This document shows positions 40,670-49,278 of a stretch of 64,000 bases of DNA, one piece after another. The position numbers and the translations under genes are program-made. Numbering within the stretch: position 1 is the first letter of the stretch; each line of letters starts with the position of its first letter. Source of the stretch: Teredinibacter turnerae (GTDB lineage Bacteria > Pseudomonadota > Gammaproteobacteria > Pseudomonadales > Cellvibrionaceae); contig NZ_CP149817.1 in assembly GCF_037935975.1 (NCBI RefSeq), positions 3,100,001 to 3,164,000 on the forward strand, in the 5' to 3' direction. The notes beneath the pieces were generated by a model. The model was not told where the DNA came from, ran no database searches, and saw only the letters and a list, made by a program, of their open reading frames with translations.

Positions 40670-42057
40670 CGGGACGTTTAAATGAAATTCAGGCGTTCTA
40701 CGCAGAAAACCCACTCAATATTGTACAACACACTGAACAACAACTGGACGCTATAGCCCAACGGAATCCGAGCTTAAACGCATTCACATCAATCTCTCGC
40801 CGCCGTGCGATAGAAGCTGCAGAGCGCCTCACAGAAAAGCAAAACCTTGCCGAAATGCCTCTCGCTGGGGCGACCTTTGCGGTCAAAAATCTGTTTGACA
40901 TTGCAGGGGAAGTCACCCTGGCGGGAAGCAAATTGAACGAATGTCATAGTCCGGCGAGCCAGGATGCCACCCTTATAGAACGGCTAGAAAATGCAGGCGC
41001 GATTCTTACAGGTGCCCTCAATATGGGCGAATACGCGTACGACTTCACCGGGGAGAACTGCCATCACGGCAATTGCAGCAACCCCTATAAGCTCGATCAT
41101 ATGGCAGGAGGCTCTTCTTCTGGGTCCGCCGCAGCTGTGGCCGCTGGCCTGGTGGACTTTTCGTTGGGGTCGGACACCAACGGATCTATCCGCGTACCCG
41201 CGTCCTTCTGTGGAATATTCGGCCTTAAGCCAACCTACGGCCGTCTGCCACGAACCGGGACGTTCCCGTTTAGCGATAGCCTGGACCATCTTGGCCCATT
41301 AGCGCGCAGCACCCATGATCTTGCCCGCGTGTACGACGTATTACAAGGGTACGATGGCGCTGATCACGCATGTGTAGACCGCCATATTTCTCACACCGCC
41401 ACCCAGTTAAACCTGGGGATACAACATTTGCGTTTTGCGCGCCTGGAGGGCTACTTTAACTGTGCGCACTTTCCACAGGCAAACAAGGCTATGGACAAAG
41501 TCTGTAAAGCGCTGGACGTTCAACAGGAGATTGTGCCAGAAGGTGTCACAGAGGGTCGCTCAGCGGCCTACCTGATAACCAATGTGGAGGGCAGTAGTCT
41601 ACACCTGTCGCGCTTGCAGCAGAGTGCGGCAGAATTCGACCCGGATACCCGCGATCGATTTCTCGCCGGAGCAATGCTCCCTGCGGCATGGTACATTCGA
41701 GCTCAGCAGGTTCGCCGCTGGTACCAGGAGAAAATGCTGGCGTTGTTCAAAAATGTGGAAGTACTTATCGCTCCGGCAACGCCCTGTGTAGCGCCTAAGC
41801 AAGGTCAAAAAACCCTGAAAATCGCTGGAGAAGAGCAGCTGCTACGGCCAAATCTCGGTTACTTTACACAACCATTTTCAGCAATAGGTCTGCCTAGTAT
41901 TGTTGTACCCACGCAAGACGAAGAAACCGGTATGCCTATCGGGGTGCAGATCATCGCCGCGCCCTGGCGGGAGGACATTTGCCTTCGTGTTGCCGCCTAC
42001 TTAGAAGACGCGGGGTTTTGCTTTGTCCCACCGCCTTTGTATTCATCAGCGGCCTAG
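40666..42057 (+). CDS. hpxY: HpxY/AtzE-like amidase-signature enzyme
   Basis: A 463-aa amidase-signature hydrolase with the complete triad: Lys74 in FAVKNLFD, cis-Ser150 in [16 protein letters not shown], and nucleophile Ser174 in [16 protein letters not shown] (Asn in place of the usual Gly, as in AtzE). It forms a translationally coupled pair with the DUF4089 protein. In Klebsiella the hpxWXYZ genes serve the last part of urate breakdown, so oxalurate or a related ureide is the probable substrate here; this is not proven. hpxW is 14 kb away on the other strand, and no hpxZ is seen. Confidence 0.82.
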   Translation: MTGRLNEIQAFYAENPLNIVQHTEQQLDAIAQRNPSLNAFTSISRRRAIEAAERLTEKQNLAEMPLAGATFAVKNLFDIAGEVTLAGSKLNECHSPASQDATLIERLENAGAILTGALNMGEYAYDFTGENCHHGNCSNPYKLDHMAGGSSSGSAAAVAAGLVDFSLGSDTNGSIRVPASFCGIFGLKPTYGRLPRTGTFPFSDSLDHLGPLARSTHDLARVYDVLQGYDGADHACVDRHISHTATQLNLGIQHLRFARLEGYFNCAHFPQANKAMDKVCKALDVQQEIVPEGVTEGRSAAYLITNVEGSSLHLSRLQQSAAEFDPDTRDRFLAGAMLPAAWYIRAQQVRRWYQEKMLALFKNVEVLIAPATPCVAPKQGQKTLKIAGEEQLLRPNLGYFTQPFSAIGLPSIVVPTQDEETGMPIGVQIIAAPWREDICLRVAAYLEDAGFCFVPPPLYSSAA

Positions 42058-42118
42058 AACACAGCGCAGCCTTCAGGCCACCCTTAATTCAAAGCAAACC
42101 GAGGCAGGTTAATCGACT

Positions 42119-42198
42119 ATTAACCTGGCGATTAAGTAGATAAGATAATCTATTTAATCGCGCGCCCTTGAAGTACTGGAATAAATGTGTGAATTTAC
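42119..42198. repeat. Dispersed intergenic hairpin repeat, copy 3 (left part)
   Basis: GCGATTAAGTAGAT pairs with ATCTATTTAATCGC, forming a hairpin, and CCCTTGAAGTACTGG follows. The sequence matches 1551-1635. It is cut at TA by the miniature element beginning at 42201, and CTTCAAGGGC on the other side of that element (from 42445) is the complement of GCCCTTGAAG, so the element sits inside a larger structured repeat. Confidence 0.6.
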
Positions 42199-42200
42199 TA

Positions 42201-42439
42201 GGGCCTGTTAACACTAATTCGATTCATTCTGTTGCGGCTAAAATTTCGCTATCGAGTGATGCGGCACCCCGACGTTTGGAGCATAGGTTGTTCGGCATAT
42301 CCCTATGCCTCACCCCTGCGGGGTTACACGCTAAAACGCTCCCGGCGTTTTAGTGGTTATTCCAAATGAGCGATAAATAACGCATCAGCCTGGGAATACA
42401 GGCTCCCGCAGAGCGAATTGAATTAGTGTTAACAGGCCC
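42201..42439. mobile_element. Miniature inverted-repeat element, copy B (239 bp)
   Basis: This copy has the same ends as copy A (GGGCCTGTTAACACTAATTC) with TA on each side. Its left third is the complement of the right third of copy A (TGCGGCTAAAATTTCGCTAT..., GTTTGGAGCATAG) and its right end the complement of copy A's left end, so it lies in opposite orientation. The centre differs: it contains a segment around CACCCCTGCGGGGTTACACG absent from copy A. No reading frame is present. Confidence 0.8.
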
Positions 42440-42444
42440 TAAGA

Positions 42445-42530
42445 CTTCAAGGGCTTACATTGCCCTTTGGACAATGGCGGTGCATACCTGCACCGCCTGT
42501 TAACTTCGCAATTTTAATTGCCAAGTTAAC
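42445..42530. repeat. Dispersed intergenic repeat, copy 3 (right part) with palindrome
   Basis: CAAGGGCTTACATTGCCC, then CTGCACCGCCTGTTAACTTC, then the palindrome GTTAACTT.GCAAT / ATTG.CAAGTTAAC (42499-42530). The same order of elements occurs at 43910-43990, 1.4 kb away on the far side of the cupin gene. From 42531 to 42876 I see nothing more than short direct repeats of AAAACTCAGCACC (around 42630-42680). Confidence 0.7.
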
Positions 42531-42876
42531 AGTATGAATGACTAATATTTGGCCTGCCCGTAAAAAACACATATGTCAATTGGCGAAGTAGCAGTTCCTA
42601 GCGCCTCACGACTTTCAGAAAGCTCCTTAACTTTAAAACTCAGCACCTATAAAACTCAGCACCTTTAAAACTCAGCACCGATAAATTTTTGACCAGCCCA
42701 ATCACTGGGGGTACAACTTTATAAATTTTCAAGGCTTTGCTTATACACTATCACCCAGAGACGCATGGCCAGCTCAGTATTGTAAACGTCCTTTCATTCG
42801 ACACCGCTACTTAGTCAAAATCCAAACCAGCGGAGCCGTAGCAAGAGCGAAGCCATAGCAGGAACCGAGCTGGGAG

Positions 42877-43809
42877 CTAGGAGATATAATTCAGGTAACT
42901 TCTATAGTAGCGAAAAATTTGTCTCTCAGGGATTTGACCGAAGATACCAAGAAATACCAGAAAATTATAAAACACATTTTTTGCCGGCATTCCCATCGGC
43001 ATAGCAGCAAAGCTCTTTAACACGCTACTCTTTGTGTGGAAATCGACATTGAATGAAATAGAAGCCTCGCGCGTGACAACGTGGTGCAGTGTGCCCGCAG
43101 GCATAAACAATAAATCACCGGCCTCGACGATTGCCCGTGTAGCTGACGACTCCTGATATTCCGGATACGTCGCGTAATCGACCTCTAATGGATCAACATC
43201 AAACCACCGCCAATCTCGGCGATAGCATCGCTTGGATTCAGAGAAAGGTAGAAGTACAAACTCCTTTTGCCCTTTTACCTGAAAGAAAAGATTATGGGTG
43301 AGCAACGTATCGAAATGCAGAGGGGTGCAACTGCCGGTACAACTCATGAAAAACTGCGCATATCGCCACCAGGCACTTTGATACCATGAGGGAAAAAGCC
43401 CGGCTGGAATGCTGCGCACATCGTCGATCAAGTGCTCGGCCAAACAAAACAGCGGAATATCGTGGCAGTAAGCAGGTTTGTCTAACGTATCACCAGCTAA
43501 ACGTCGGTTCTGTTCATACAGCAAAAGGGACGCAATGTATTCGTTTGCGGCTTGATGCTCAACCTCGATACGACCATCAGGCATAAAGCGTTTCAACGGA
43601 AGGTTCATTCCAGATAACTTTTCCTGCAAGTATCCAAATCCCCAGTTATCGACACCTTCAATATTACGTAAATAATTCTTAACAATAACGGGAATTCCCC
43701 GGCGCAAATAGTATTCGTTAAAAAGCGTCGCATTCAAATCATAGCGGGTTTCAATAGTTCCCCAAGCTTGCGTAGAGCAAACACCACTCACTTCGATTGC
43801 TGTACTCAT
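42877..43809 (-). CDS. Cupin/JmjC-type Fe(II)/2-oxoglutarate oxygenase-like protein (copy 1)
   Basis: A 310-aa protein of the cupin-8/JmjC group. GIPVIVKNYLRNIEG near residue 38 is the usual opening (R/G.PV.....). The double-stranded beta-helix carries CTPLHFDTLLTHNLFFQVKGQKEFVLLPF (HxD metal pair near 165) and GDLLFMPAGTLHHVVT (distal His near 240), followed by SISFNVDF. Such enzymes hydroxylate peptides, proteins or RNA. GGAG lies six bases before the ATG. It stands alone between two copies of the dispersed repeat. A second member of the family lies in the NRPS cluster at 51481. Confidence 0.8.
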   Translation of the reverse strand: MSTAIEVSGVCSTQAWGTIETRYDLNATLFNEYYLRRGIPVIVKNYLRNIEGVDNWGFGYLQEKLSGMNLPLKRFMPDGRIEVEHQAANEYIASLLLYEQNRRLAGDTLDKPAYCHDIPLFCLAEHLIDDVRSIPAGLFPSWYQSAWWRYAQFFMSCTGSCTPLHFDTLLTHNLFFQVKGQKEFVLLPFSESKRCYRRDWRWFDVDPLEVDYATYPEYQESSATRAIVEAGDLLFMPAGTLHHVVTREASISFNVDFHTKSSVLKSFAAMPMGMPAKNVFYNFLVFLGIFGQIPERQIFRYYRSYLNYIS

Positions 43810-44807
43810 TATGGCTCCATAATTTAACCATCGTTTGCTTTAGACCAGTCAGCTACATACTAATGTTGAATCCGCAGGAAAATAGATAACCCCACCTATT
43901 TCATTTCGAGGGCTTACATTGCCCCATCCCGCAGTGGAGGGGTAGCCCTGCACCGCCTATTAACTTCGCAATTTTCATTGCCAAGTTAATAGCAGCGTCC
44001 TAACTCACCGACTGACACAGAAATACTTCAAGGAACCTCGAATAAATTCACGCCAACCAGGTCACTCTTTACACAGAAATATTTATATACTTTACGGTAC
44101 GTAGACACCGCAAATCAGTCAATAAATTTGGGCACCAAAAACGCCGACCGCAAATCACGTATTCCCCTGAAAATTTCGGGCGTATCGTAACGATCCTTTC
44201 CCACCATTCTCAACCGTACCGCAAATATTTTTTATCACAACGATAAGTAGGTTCACATTTGAAGGTCATTTTTTACAGCTGCATACATTATTCAAAAGCA
44301 CCTACAGAAGAATTTAAAAATCTGAATATATATGCACGGCATTTTTAACCCTCACGATGAAATGTATTTTAATCCGTTAAAAATTAACTTACCGACATAC
44401 GCCATATACGGACAAAAGCAGAGCAAACAAAAACCAGAATAACTTCTCGTCCAGATAAACTCCTTCTCTGATCGCCAAGTAAAATAATTAGAAGCAACGT
44501 GTAGCTTCGTAAGAAATATTCGCAGCAATCGACAAAACCGAACACTGCCATTTATAGGAAAAACAATGGAATACTGTGCTAGTTAAGCCAATGCACGCTG
44601 GCTGGCTAGCAGCCTCAATTACCTCCACACTGGCTCTCACAGCGCATGCACCGGCAACGCTCCCGGTAACCCTTGGTCGGCACCGTGCAAGACCTATCTA
44701 GCAAGCTTGCACCTGCCGTACTTTGAGCTAATTTTATAGGGTAGTTTGAATCCTTTTACAAACGCCTCATACCAACAATCGATGAAATAGCCAGCCGGAC
44801 ATATCGT
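43810..44807. other. 1-kb gene-free region with dispersed repeat (copy 4)
   Basis: At 43880-43990 is another copy of the dispersed repeat (AATAGATAACCCCACCTATT, GAGGGCTTACATTGCCC, CTGCACCGCC) ending in the palindrome at 43959-43990. The remainder, to 44807, is AT-rich with no frame above noise and no tRNA-like fold. It must include the promoter of the response-regulator gene. A structured RNA cannot be excluded by eye. Confidence 0.5.
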
Positions 44808-45980
44808 ATGACAGAGCAAAAAAAGCAGGTATTGATAGTCGACGATGCCCCGACAGATATTCAGTTTGTTATCGAGAACTTAAAAGACGAATTCGCTATA
44901 AAGGTTGCAGGTACGGGACGGAAAGCTCTTGAGATGGCTGAGGCCTATCCGCCTGTGGCCATTCTACTAGACGTCACAATGCCGGAACTGAATGGCTACG
45001 AGACCTGCGAGAAGTTGAAGTCGATAGACACCACAAAAGATATTGAAGTCTTGTTTGTTAGCGCAAATGATTCTATCGAAGAAATCCTGAAGGGTTACGA
45101 AGTTGGTGGCAGCGACTACATCGTCAAACCTGTTAACCCCGAGGAACTCAGGCGCAAAGTCCGGTTAGCTGTACAAAATACCGAAGCCCGTTTTTCCGTC
45201 GTTTCCGAAAAGAAAGCCGCAATGGAAGCGGCGATGACAGCGATTATGGATGCCAGCGAGCAGGCGTTTGTTGTCGGTTTTTTACGCCAAAGTTTTAATG
45301 TTACGTCGTTTAAAGATCTAGCCAAACTCACAGTTGAGTACACTAACAAGTTCGGCCTGGCAAACACAGTTCAGATCAGGGGCCCCTGGGAGACCACCAC
45401 TATATCCAGTTCTTTACCGATAGCGCCACTGGAGTCGGAACTAATGTACCGCCTTGCCGACAGCGGTCGAATATTAGAAAAAGGGAAACGGCTCATCCTC
45501 AACTTCCCCTTGGTATCCCAGCTTATCAAAAATATGCCTAACGACGATCCGGATAAGTGTGGCCGCCTCCGGGATCATCTGGCACTCATCATTGAAGGCG
45601 CAAGTAACTGCGCCAAAAACATCCTGGTGAATGACGAGATTGCACGCTTGATCGAAGAATCGAATGAAACCTTGCTACAGATTCAAAAACTACAGACCAA
45701 CCAAAAAGAAACCAACATGAAAATCATGGACCGCCTAATGGATGAGGTTCAACAATCGTTCCTAACATTTGGCATGTCTGAGGAGCAGGAGGACTTAGTA
45801 CTTTCAAAAATTCGTAACGCGGTAGACGACACCCTGGACAATTTTGAAGCAGGTCTGAAAATCGATGAAGAGTTAAAAAACATTGTCGAAAGATTAGAGG
45901 ACGCTACGGTTCACATGCAAGTCAGCGAACCCTATTCCGGAGAGGAGGAATCCAACGATGACGATGATTTTCTTCTTTGA
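44808..45980 (+). CDS. Response regulator with novel helical output domain
   Basis: A 390-aa protein. Residues 7-125 are a receiver domain with the acidic pair Asp12/Asp13, phosphorylatable Asp55 (ILLDVTMPE), Ser/Thr in FVSAND and Lys107 (YIVKPVN). The rest has no DNA-binding or GGDEF/EAL motif. Residues 140-290 look like a compact alpha/beta domain, and 290-390 form long helices with an acidic end (EESNDDDDFLL). The end resembles a CheZ- or dimerisation-like coiled coil. It lies next to Hpt, H-NOX and kinase genes and is a likely phosphoacceptor of that relay. Confidence 0.8.
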   Translation: MTEQKKQVLIVDDAPTDIQFVIENLKDEFAIKVAGTGRKALEMAEAYPPVAILLDVTMPELNGYETCEKLKSIDTTKDIEVLFVSANDSIEEILKGYEVGGSDYIVKPVNPEELRRKVRLAVQNTEARFSVVSEKKAAMEAAMTAIMDASEQAFVVGFLRQSFNVTSFKDLAKLTVEYTNKFGLANTVQIRGPWETTTISSSLPIAPLESELMYRLADSGRILEKGKRLILNFPLVSQLIKNMPNDDPDKCGRLRDHLALIIEGASNCAKNILVNDEIARLIEESNETLLQIQKLQTNQKETNMKIMDRLMDEVQQSFLTFGMSEEQEDLVLSKIRNAVDDTLDNFEAGLKIDEELKNIVERLEDATVHMQVSEPYSGEEESNDDDDFLL

Positions 45981-46084
45981 CGGCCCTCTAAAGATGGGCA
46001 GCCTGAACAGATTATCCAAGGGGTTGTTCACACGTACTGACTTCGACAACAATCTGAGGGAGCATATACAAAAAAGTTATTGAT

Positions 46085-46726
46085 TCACGCCCCTTCAATA
46101 AGGCTATCGATATATTCATTTAGTTCGTCAAGCTGAAACGACATCAACATTGCATCGACCTTACCAGCCTCCGTTTCGTACTCCGTTCCCTTCGCAGAAA
46201 CCTTGAGACGCTCCACCATATCCATTGCACTGGCTACGTCCGCTTCAAGCTCTTTTTTAATCGCACTGAGATCACGCAAAAAATCCTCCTTCGTAAGAGA
46301 CCCATTCTCACACACCCCGGTGAGTTGACACTCCAAATCGGTTAAAGCGCTATGCAGAGTCTGCAAATGCGTGAGCTTATCAAGTAACGCAGCCAACGCT
46401 TCCTCGTCTACTTCTTTGCCGCCAAGTTTGATCGGGGTTTCTATCGAAGCCGCAAGCCGTGAAATGGCCATGGCGCCAACATTTGCAGCAGTGCCCTTTA
46501 TTTGGTGTGTCAACCGCTGTAGATTAGTGAGATCGCCTTGTTTATAGAGCCGCTCTATTTCTTCGCCCGCCATCATATAACTTTCGCAAAACATCTTTAC
46601 CAGACGAAGCAATTTACTTTCATTACCGCGCAAACGGTCAACACCCGCGCCCACATCAAAACCAGCATCCGTCAATAAGTGTTGCGCTTCTTTAAATAAC
46701 GACGGCGGGCAGAGCTCATCATTCAT
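46085..46726 (-). CDS. Histidine phosphotransfer (Hpt) domain protein
   Basis: A 213-aa protein with an Hpt four-helix bundle at residues about 35-120. The phosphorylatable His74 lies in RLTHQIKGTAANVGAMAISRLA, the usual H.xKG..xN.G motif. A further helical region (130-213) ends the protein. It would shuttle phosphoryl groups between the hybrid kinase's receiver and the stand-alone regulator. It faces away from the H-NOX gene with a 169-bp shared promoter region, and is convergent with the response regulator gene. Confidence 0.85.
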   Translation of the reverse strand: MNDELCPPSLFKEAQHLLTDAGFDVGAGVDRLRGNESKLLRLVKMFCESYMMAGEEIERLYKQGDLTNLQRLTHQIKGTAANVGAMAISRLAASIETPIKLGGKEVDEEALAALLDKLTHLQTLHSALTDLECQLTGVCENGSLTKEDFLRDLSAIKKELEADVASAMDMVERLKVSAKGTEYETEAGKVDAMLMSFQLDELNEYIDSLIEGA

Positions 46727-46895
46727 TACAGTTTCCTTTTACCAGTTATAACAAGGTCGACCTAAATACCATTTGCACATATCCAGCTAAACCGAAGTAA
46801 ATCTGTACAATAGCAAAGCACGCAAAACCTACAATTACTATAGTTAGATGACTACGTGAATGCACTTAGCTGTAGTTATTTAAAATAGGTGACAC

Positions 46896-47447
46896 ATGAA
46901 AGGCATCATTTTTACCGTTTTTTCTGACTTCGTGGAAACTACCTACGGCGTCGACCAATTGGATGACATCTTAGATTCGTGTGACCTTGCATCAGGTGGC
47001 GCCTATACTGCCGTTGGCACATACGATTTTTCAGAACTGCAGGCGCTTTTTGGCGCGCTCTGCAAAGCACAAAACATGGAGCTGAGTGAAGCGCTAAGGC
47101 TGTACGGTCACCACCTGGCAGCCGCTTTCGTTACCCAGTATCCAGACTTTTTCCAGGAAGTTGACGATACCTTCTCCTTGCTCAAAAACATTGAAAATCA
47201 CATTCATGTAGAGGTGCGTAAACTCTACCCGAACGCCGAGCTTCCCAGCTTCTCGCACAAGCACGATGAATCAGACCGCCTCACTCTCATTTATAGTTCA
47301 CCGAGAAAACTAGGTGACCTTGTAGTTGGTCTAATAGAAGCGGCCTCAGGCTACTATAAAGAAACGATCCGAATAGAGCGAAAAAGCCCGATAGATGCAC
47401 CCGCAGAAAGCGAGCACTTTTATCTAACAAGACTCAGTAATGGATAG
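46896..47447 (+). CDS. H-NOX heme nitric-oxide sensor
   Basis: A 183-aa H-NOX protein: [26 protein letters not shown] at the start, proximal heme ligand His102 in [20 protein letters not shown], and the propionate-binding YxSxR motif at Tyr133-Ser135-Arg137 (IYSSPRKL). It binds NO (or oxygen) at heme in the cytoplasm and controls its partner kinase. Its end overlaps the kinase start by 8 bp, so the two are made in fixed ratio. I did not see the distal Tyr needed for stable oxygen binding, which favours NO. Confidence 0.92.
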   Translation: MKGIIFTVFSDFVETTYGVDQLDDILDSCDLASGGAYTAVGTYDFSELQALFGALCKAQNMELSEALRLYGHHLAAAFVTQYPDFFQEVDDTFSLLKNIENHIHVEVRKLYPNAELPSFSHKHDESDRLTLIYSSPRKLGDLVVGLIEAASGYYKETIRIERKSPIDAPAESEHFYLTRLSNG

Positions 47448-49113
47448 CGAAATCGAAAAACTACAACGCCGTTGCGAACGAGAGCGAAAAGCACGACAAG
47501 AAGCAGAACAACTTCTCGAGTCCAAAAGTCGGCAGCTGTTCCACGCTAACGAATGCCTGGAAAAAGCAACGCGACATCTCGAAAAAATCGTTTCAGAACG
47601 GACTGAAGAACTTGAAAGAGCTAGAGACGAGGCCCTGGCCAGCGTGCGCGCAAAGGGTGAATTCCTGGCAAATATGAGCCATGAGATCCGTACCCCCATG
47701 AATGGTATCGTGGGAATGCTGCGTGCACTGAAGAAAGACCAGCACACCGACAAGCGCGAAAAACTTGTCGATACCGCCATTCACTCCAGCAAAATTCTGG
47801 TGGATATTCTTAACGACATTATTGAGTACTCCAAATTTGAAGCCGTGGGTGTCGATATAGAATTAAGCCCGACCAACATAACTGACACTTTGGAGTCCGT
47901 CGCCGACACCTACGCCTTTCCCATTCAAAAAAAGGGGCTCGAATTTATTCTCGATTTTTCATTGGATATACCCAAGCTTATAAGCACTGATGCGGTTCGC
48001 ATAAAGCAGGTGGTGGGCAACTTCTTGAACAACGCGGTAAAATTTACCGAATCAGGTTACATTATTCTAAGCGCACACATGCAAAATGACGGGGCCATTG
48101 CGATTTCCGTGACCGACTCTGGTAAAGGCATCTCCCAAGAGCAGCTGGAATTGATATTTCAAGCCTTTAACCAGGGAGATACCTCAGTAACACGAAAATA
48201 TGGTGGCTCGGGATTGGGGCTGGCAATATCATCCAAAATAGTCAAACGCTTGGGTTCAAAAATACAGGTAGTAAGTCAGGAGTCTGTTGGTTCGCGATTT
48301 AGCTTCTCATTGTCAGCGCCTATCGTCAGCCATAGAAACTATTTGGAAGATTTGGCAAAAACAAAAATTAATTCAGCGATTCTAATATCGCCAAGTGTTG
48401 AGTTTCAGGAATCATTTCTCTGGTTGTTTTCCCGCTCCAGCAATATCAAAGGACACTGCTACTCATCAGTTAAAGAAATCGATTTTAAGGAACGCTTTGA
48501 CGAAAACACCATCATTTTCTTCGATGTGCGCGACGATTTCAACGCAGACGTCATGCCCATTCTAAGAAAAAAGTGCCCTGAACCGTTACTAATTGCCTTG
48601 GAAAATATCGAAGCCAAATGCGACAACCATCCCTACGCTAATCATGTAATCACGGCGCCTCTAAAGCCACGCAAAGTGGTTGAACTGATCACCAATATCA
48701 GCGAGGACGATTCGGAGCCTGAAGCAGAAAAGATTTTATTTTCAGGTAAGCGCCTGTTGATCGTTGACGACAACAGCATCAACCTTGAAGTGGCAGACTG
48801 GCTATTGTCCGACTTACAGTTTGAAGTAGAAACCTGCAACAGCGGCATGGCCGCTATAGAGAGGCTTGACGAGAAGCGTTTTGACTTAGTACTGATGGAT
48901 ATTCAAATGCCGGAGATGGATGGGCTGACCACAACACGGCATATCCGACAGCACAGCGTCAAAAACAAGCATACGCCCATCGTAGCAATGACAGCGCACG
49001 CTCTGGAAGAGGACAGAGAAAAAAGTTTAGCGTCTGGTATGAACGATCACGCAACAAAACCCCTCGATCCAGACGCCCTGGCAGAAAAACTCAAAAAAGT
49101 ACTGAGCAAATAA
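47440..49113 (+). CDS. H-NOX-associated hybrid histidine kinase
   Basis: A 557-aa soluble kinase with no membrane segment. It has a coiled coil (1-65), HisKA with His81 in [15 protein letters not shown], HATPase_c (N box [30 protein letters not shown]), a degenerate receiver-like linker (about 305-435), and a C-terminal receiver with Asp487 in [13 protein letters not shown] and Lys in HATKPLDPD. It is translationally coupled to the H-NOX sensor and should be inhibited or activated by it, then pass phosphate to its own receiver, the Hpt protein and the response regulator. Confidence 0.92.
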   Translation: MDSEIEKLQRRCERERKARQEAEQLLESKSRQLFHANECLEKATRHLEKIVSERTEELERARDEALASVRAKGEFLANMSHEIRTPMNGIVGMLRALKKDQHTDKREKLVDTAIHSSKILVDILNDIIEYSKFEAVGVDIELSPTNITDTLESVADTYAFPIQKKGLEFILDFSLDIPKLISTDAVRIKQVVGNFLNNAVKFTESGYIILSAHMQNDGAIAISVTDSGKGISQEQLELIFQAFNQGDTSVTRKYGGSGLGLAISSKIVKRLGSKIQVVSQESVGSRFSFSLSAPIVSHRNYLEDLAKTKINSAILISPSVEFQESFLWLFSRSSNIKGHCYSSVKEIDFKERFDENTIIFFDVRDDFNADVMPILRKKCPEPLLIALENIEAKCDNHPYANHVITAPLKPRKVVELITNISEDDSEPEAEKILFSGKRLLIVDDNSINLEVADWLLSDLQFEVETCNSGMAAIERLDEKRFDLVLMDIQMPEMDGLTTTRHIRQHSVKNKHTPIVAMTAHALEEDREKSLASGMNDHATKPLDPDALAEKLKKVLSK

Positions 49114-49129
49114 ACGGCAGAACTGTCCG

Positions 49130-49201
49130 TTACTCCCTTACTCCCTTACTCCCTTACTCCCTTACTCCCTTACTCCCTTACTCCCTTACTCCCTTACGCC
49201 C
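49130..49201. repeat. Octanucleotide tandem repeat (TTACTCCC) x9
   Basis: Eight perfect copies of TTACTCCC (49130-49193) are followed by one variant TTACGCCC (49194-49201). The array begins 16 bp after the kinase stop codon and lies between it and the convergent TonB receptor gene. It is outside any reading frame. Such short perfect arrays change copy number by slipped-strand replication. Confidence 0.95.
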
Positions 49202-49278
49202 TTTACCCTATCTCGCGGCCGGCTTTACCTGAGCACCCTTACCTGACCATTTTTGCCTTACTAAACGTCAATTCGGGT

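Noticed and set aside
44540-44720. Possible tRNA or structured RNA in the gap before the response regulator
   Set aside because: No cloverleaf or T-loop GTTCRA sequence could be placed by eye.
49130-49201. CRISPR array
   Set aside because: Units are 8 bp, contiguous and without spacers; it is a simple tandem repeat, and no cas genes are present.
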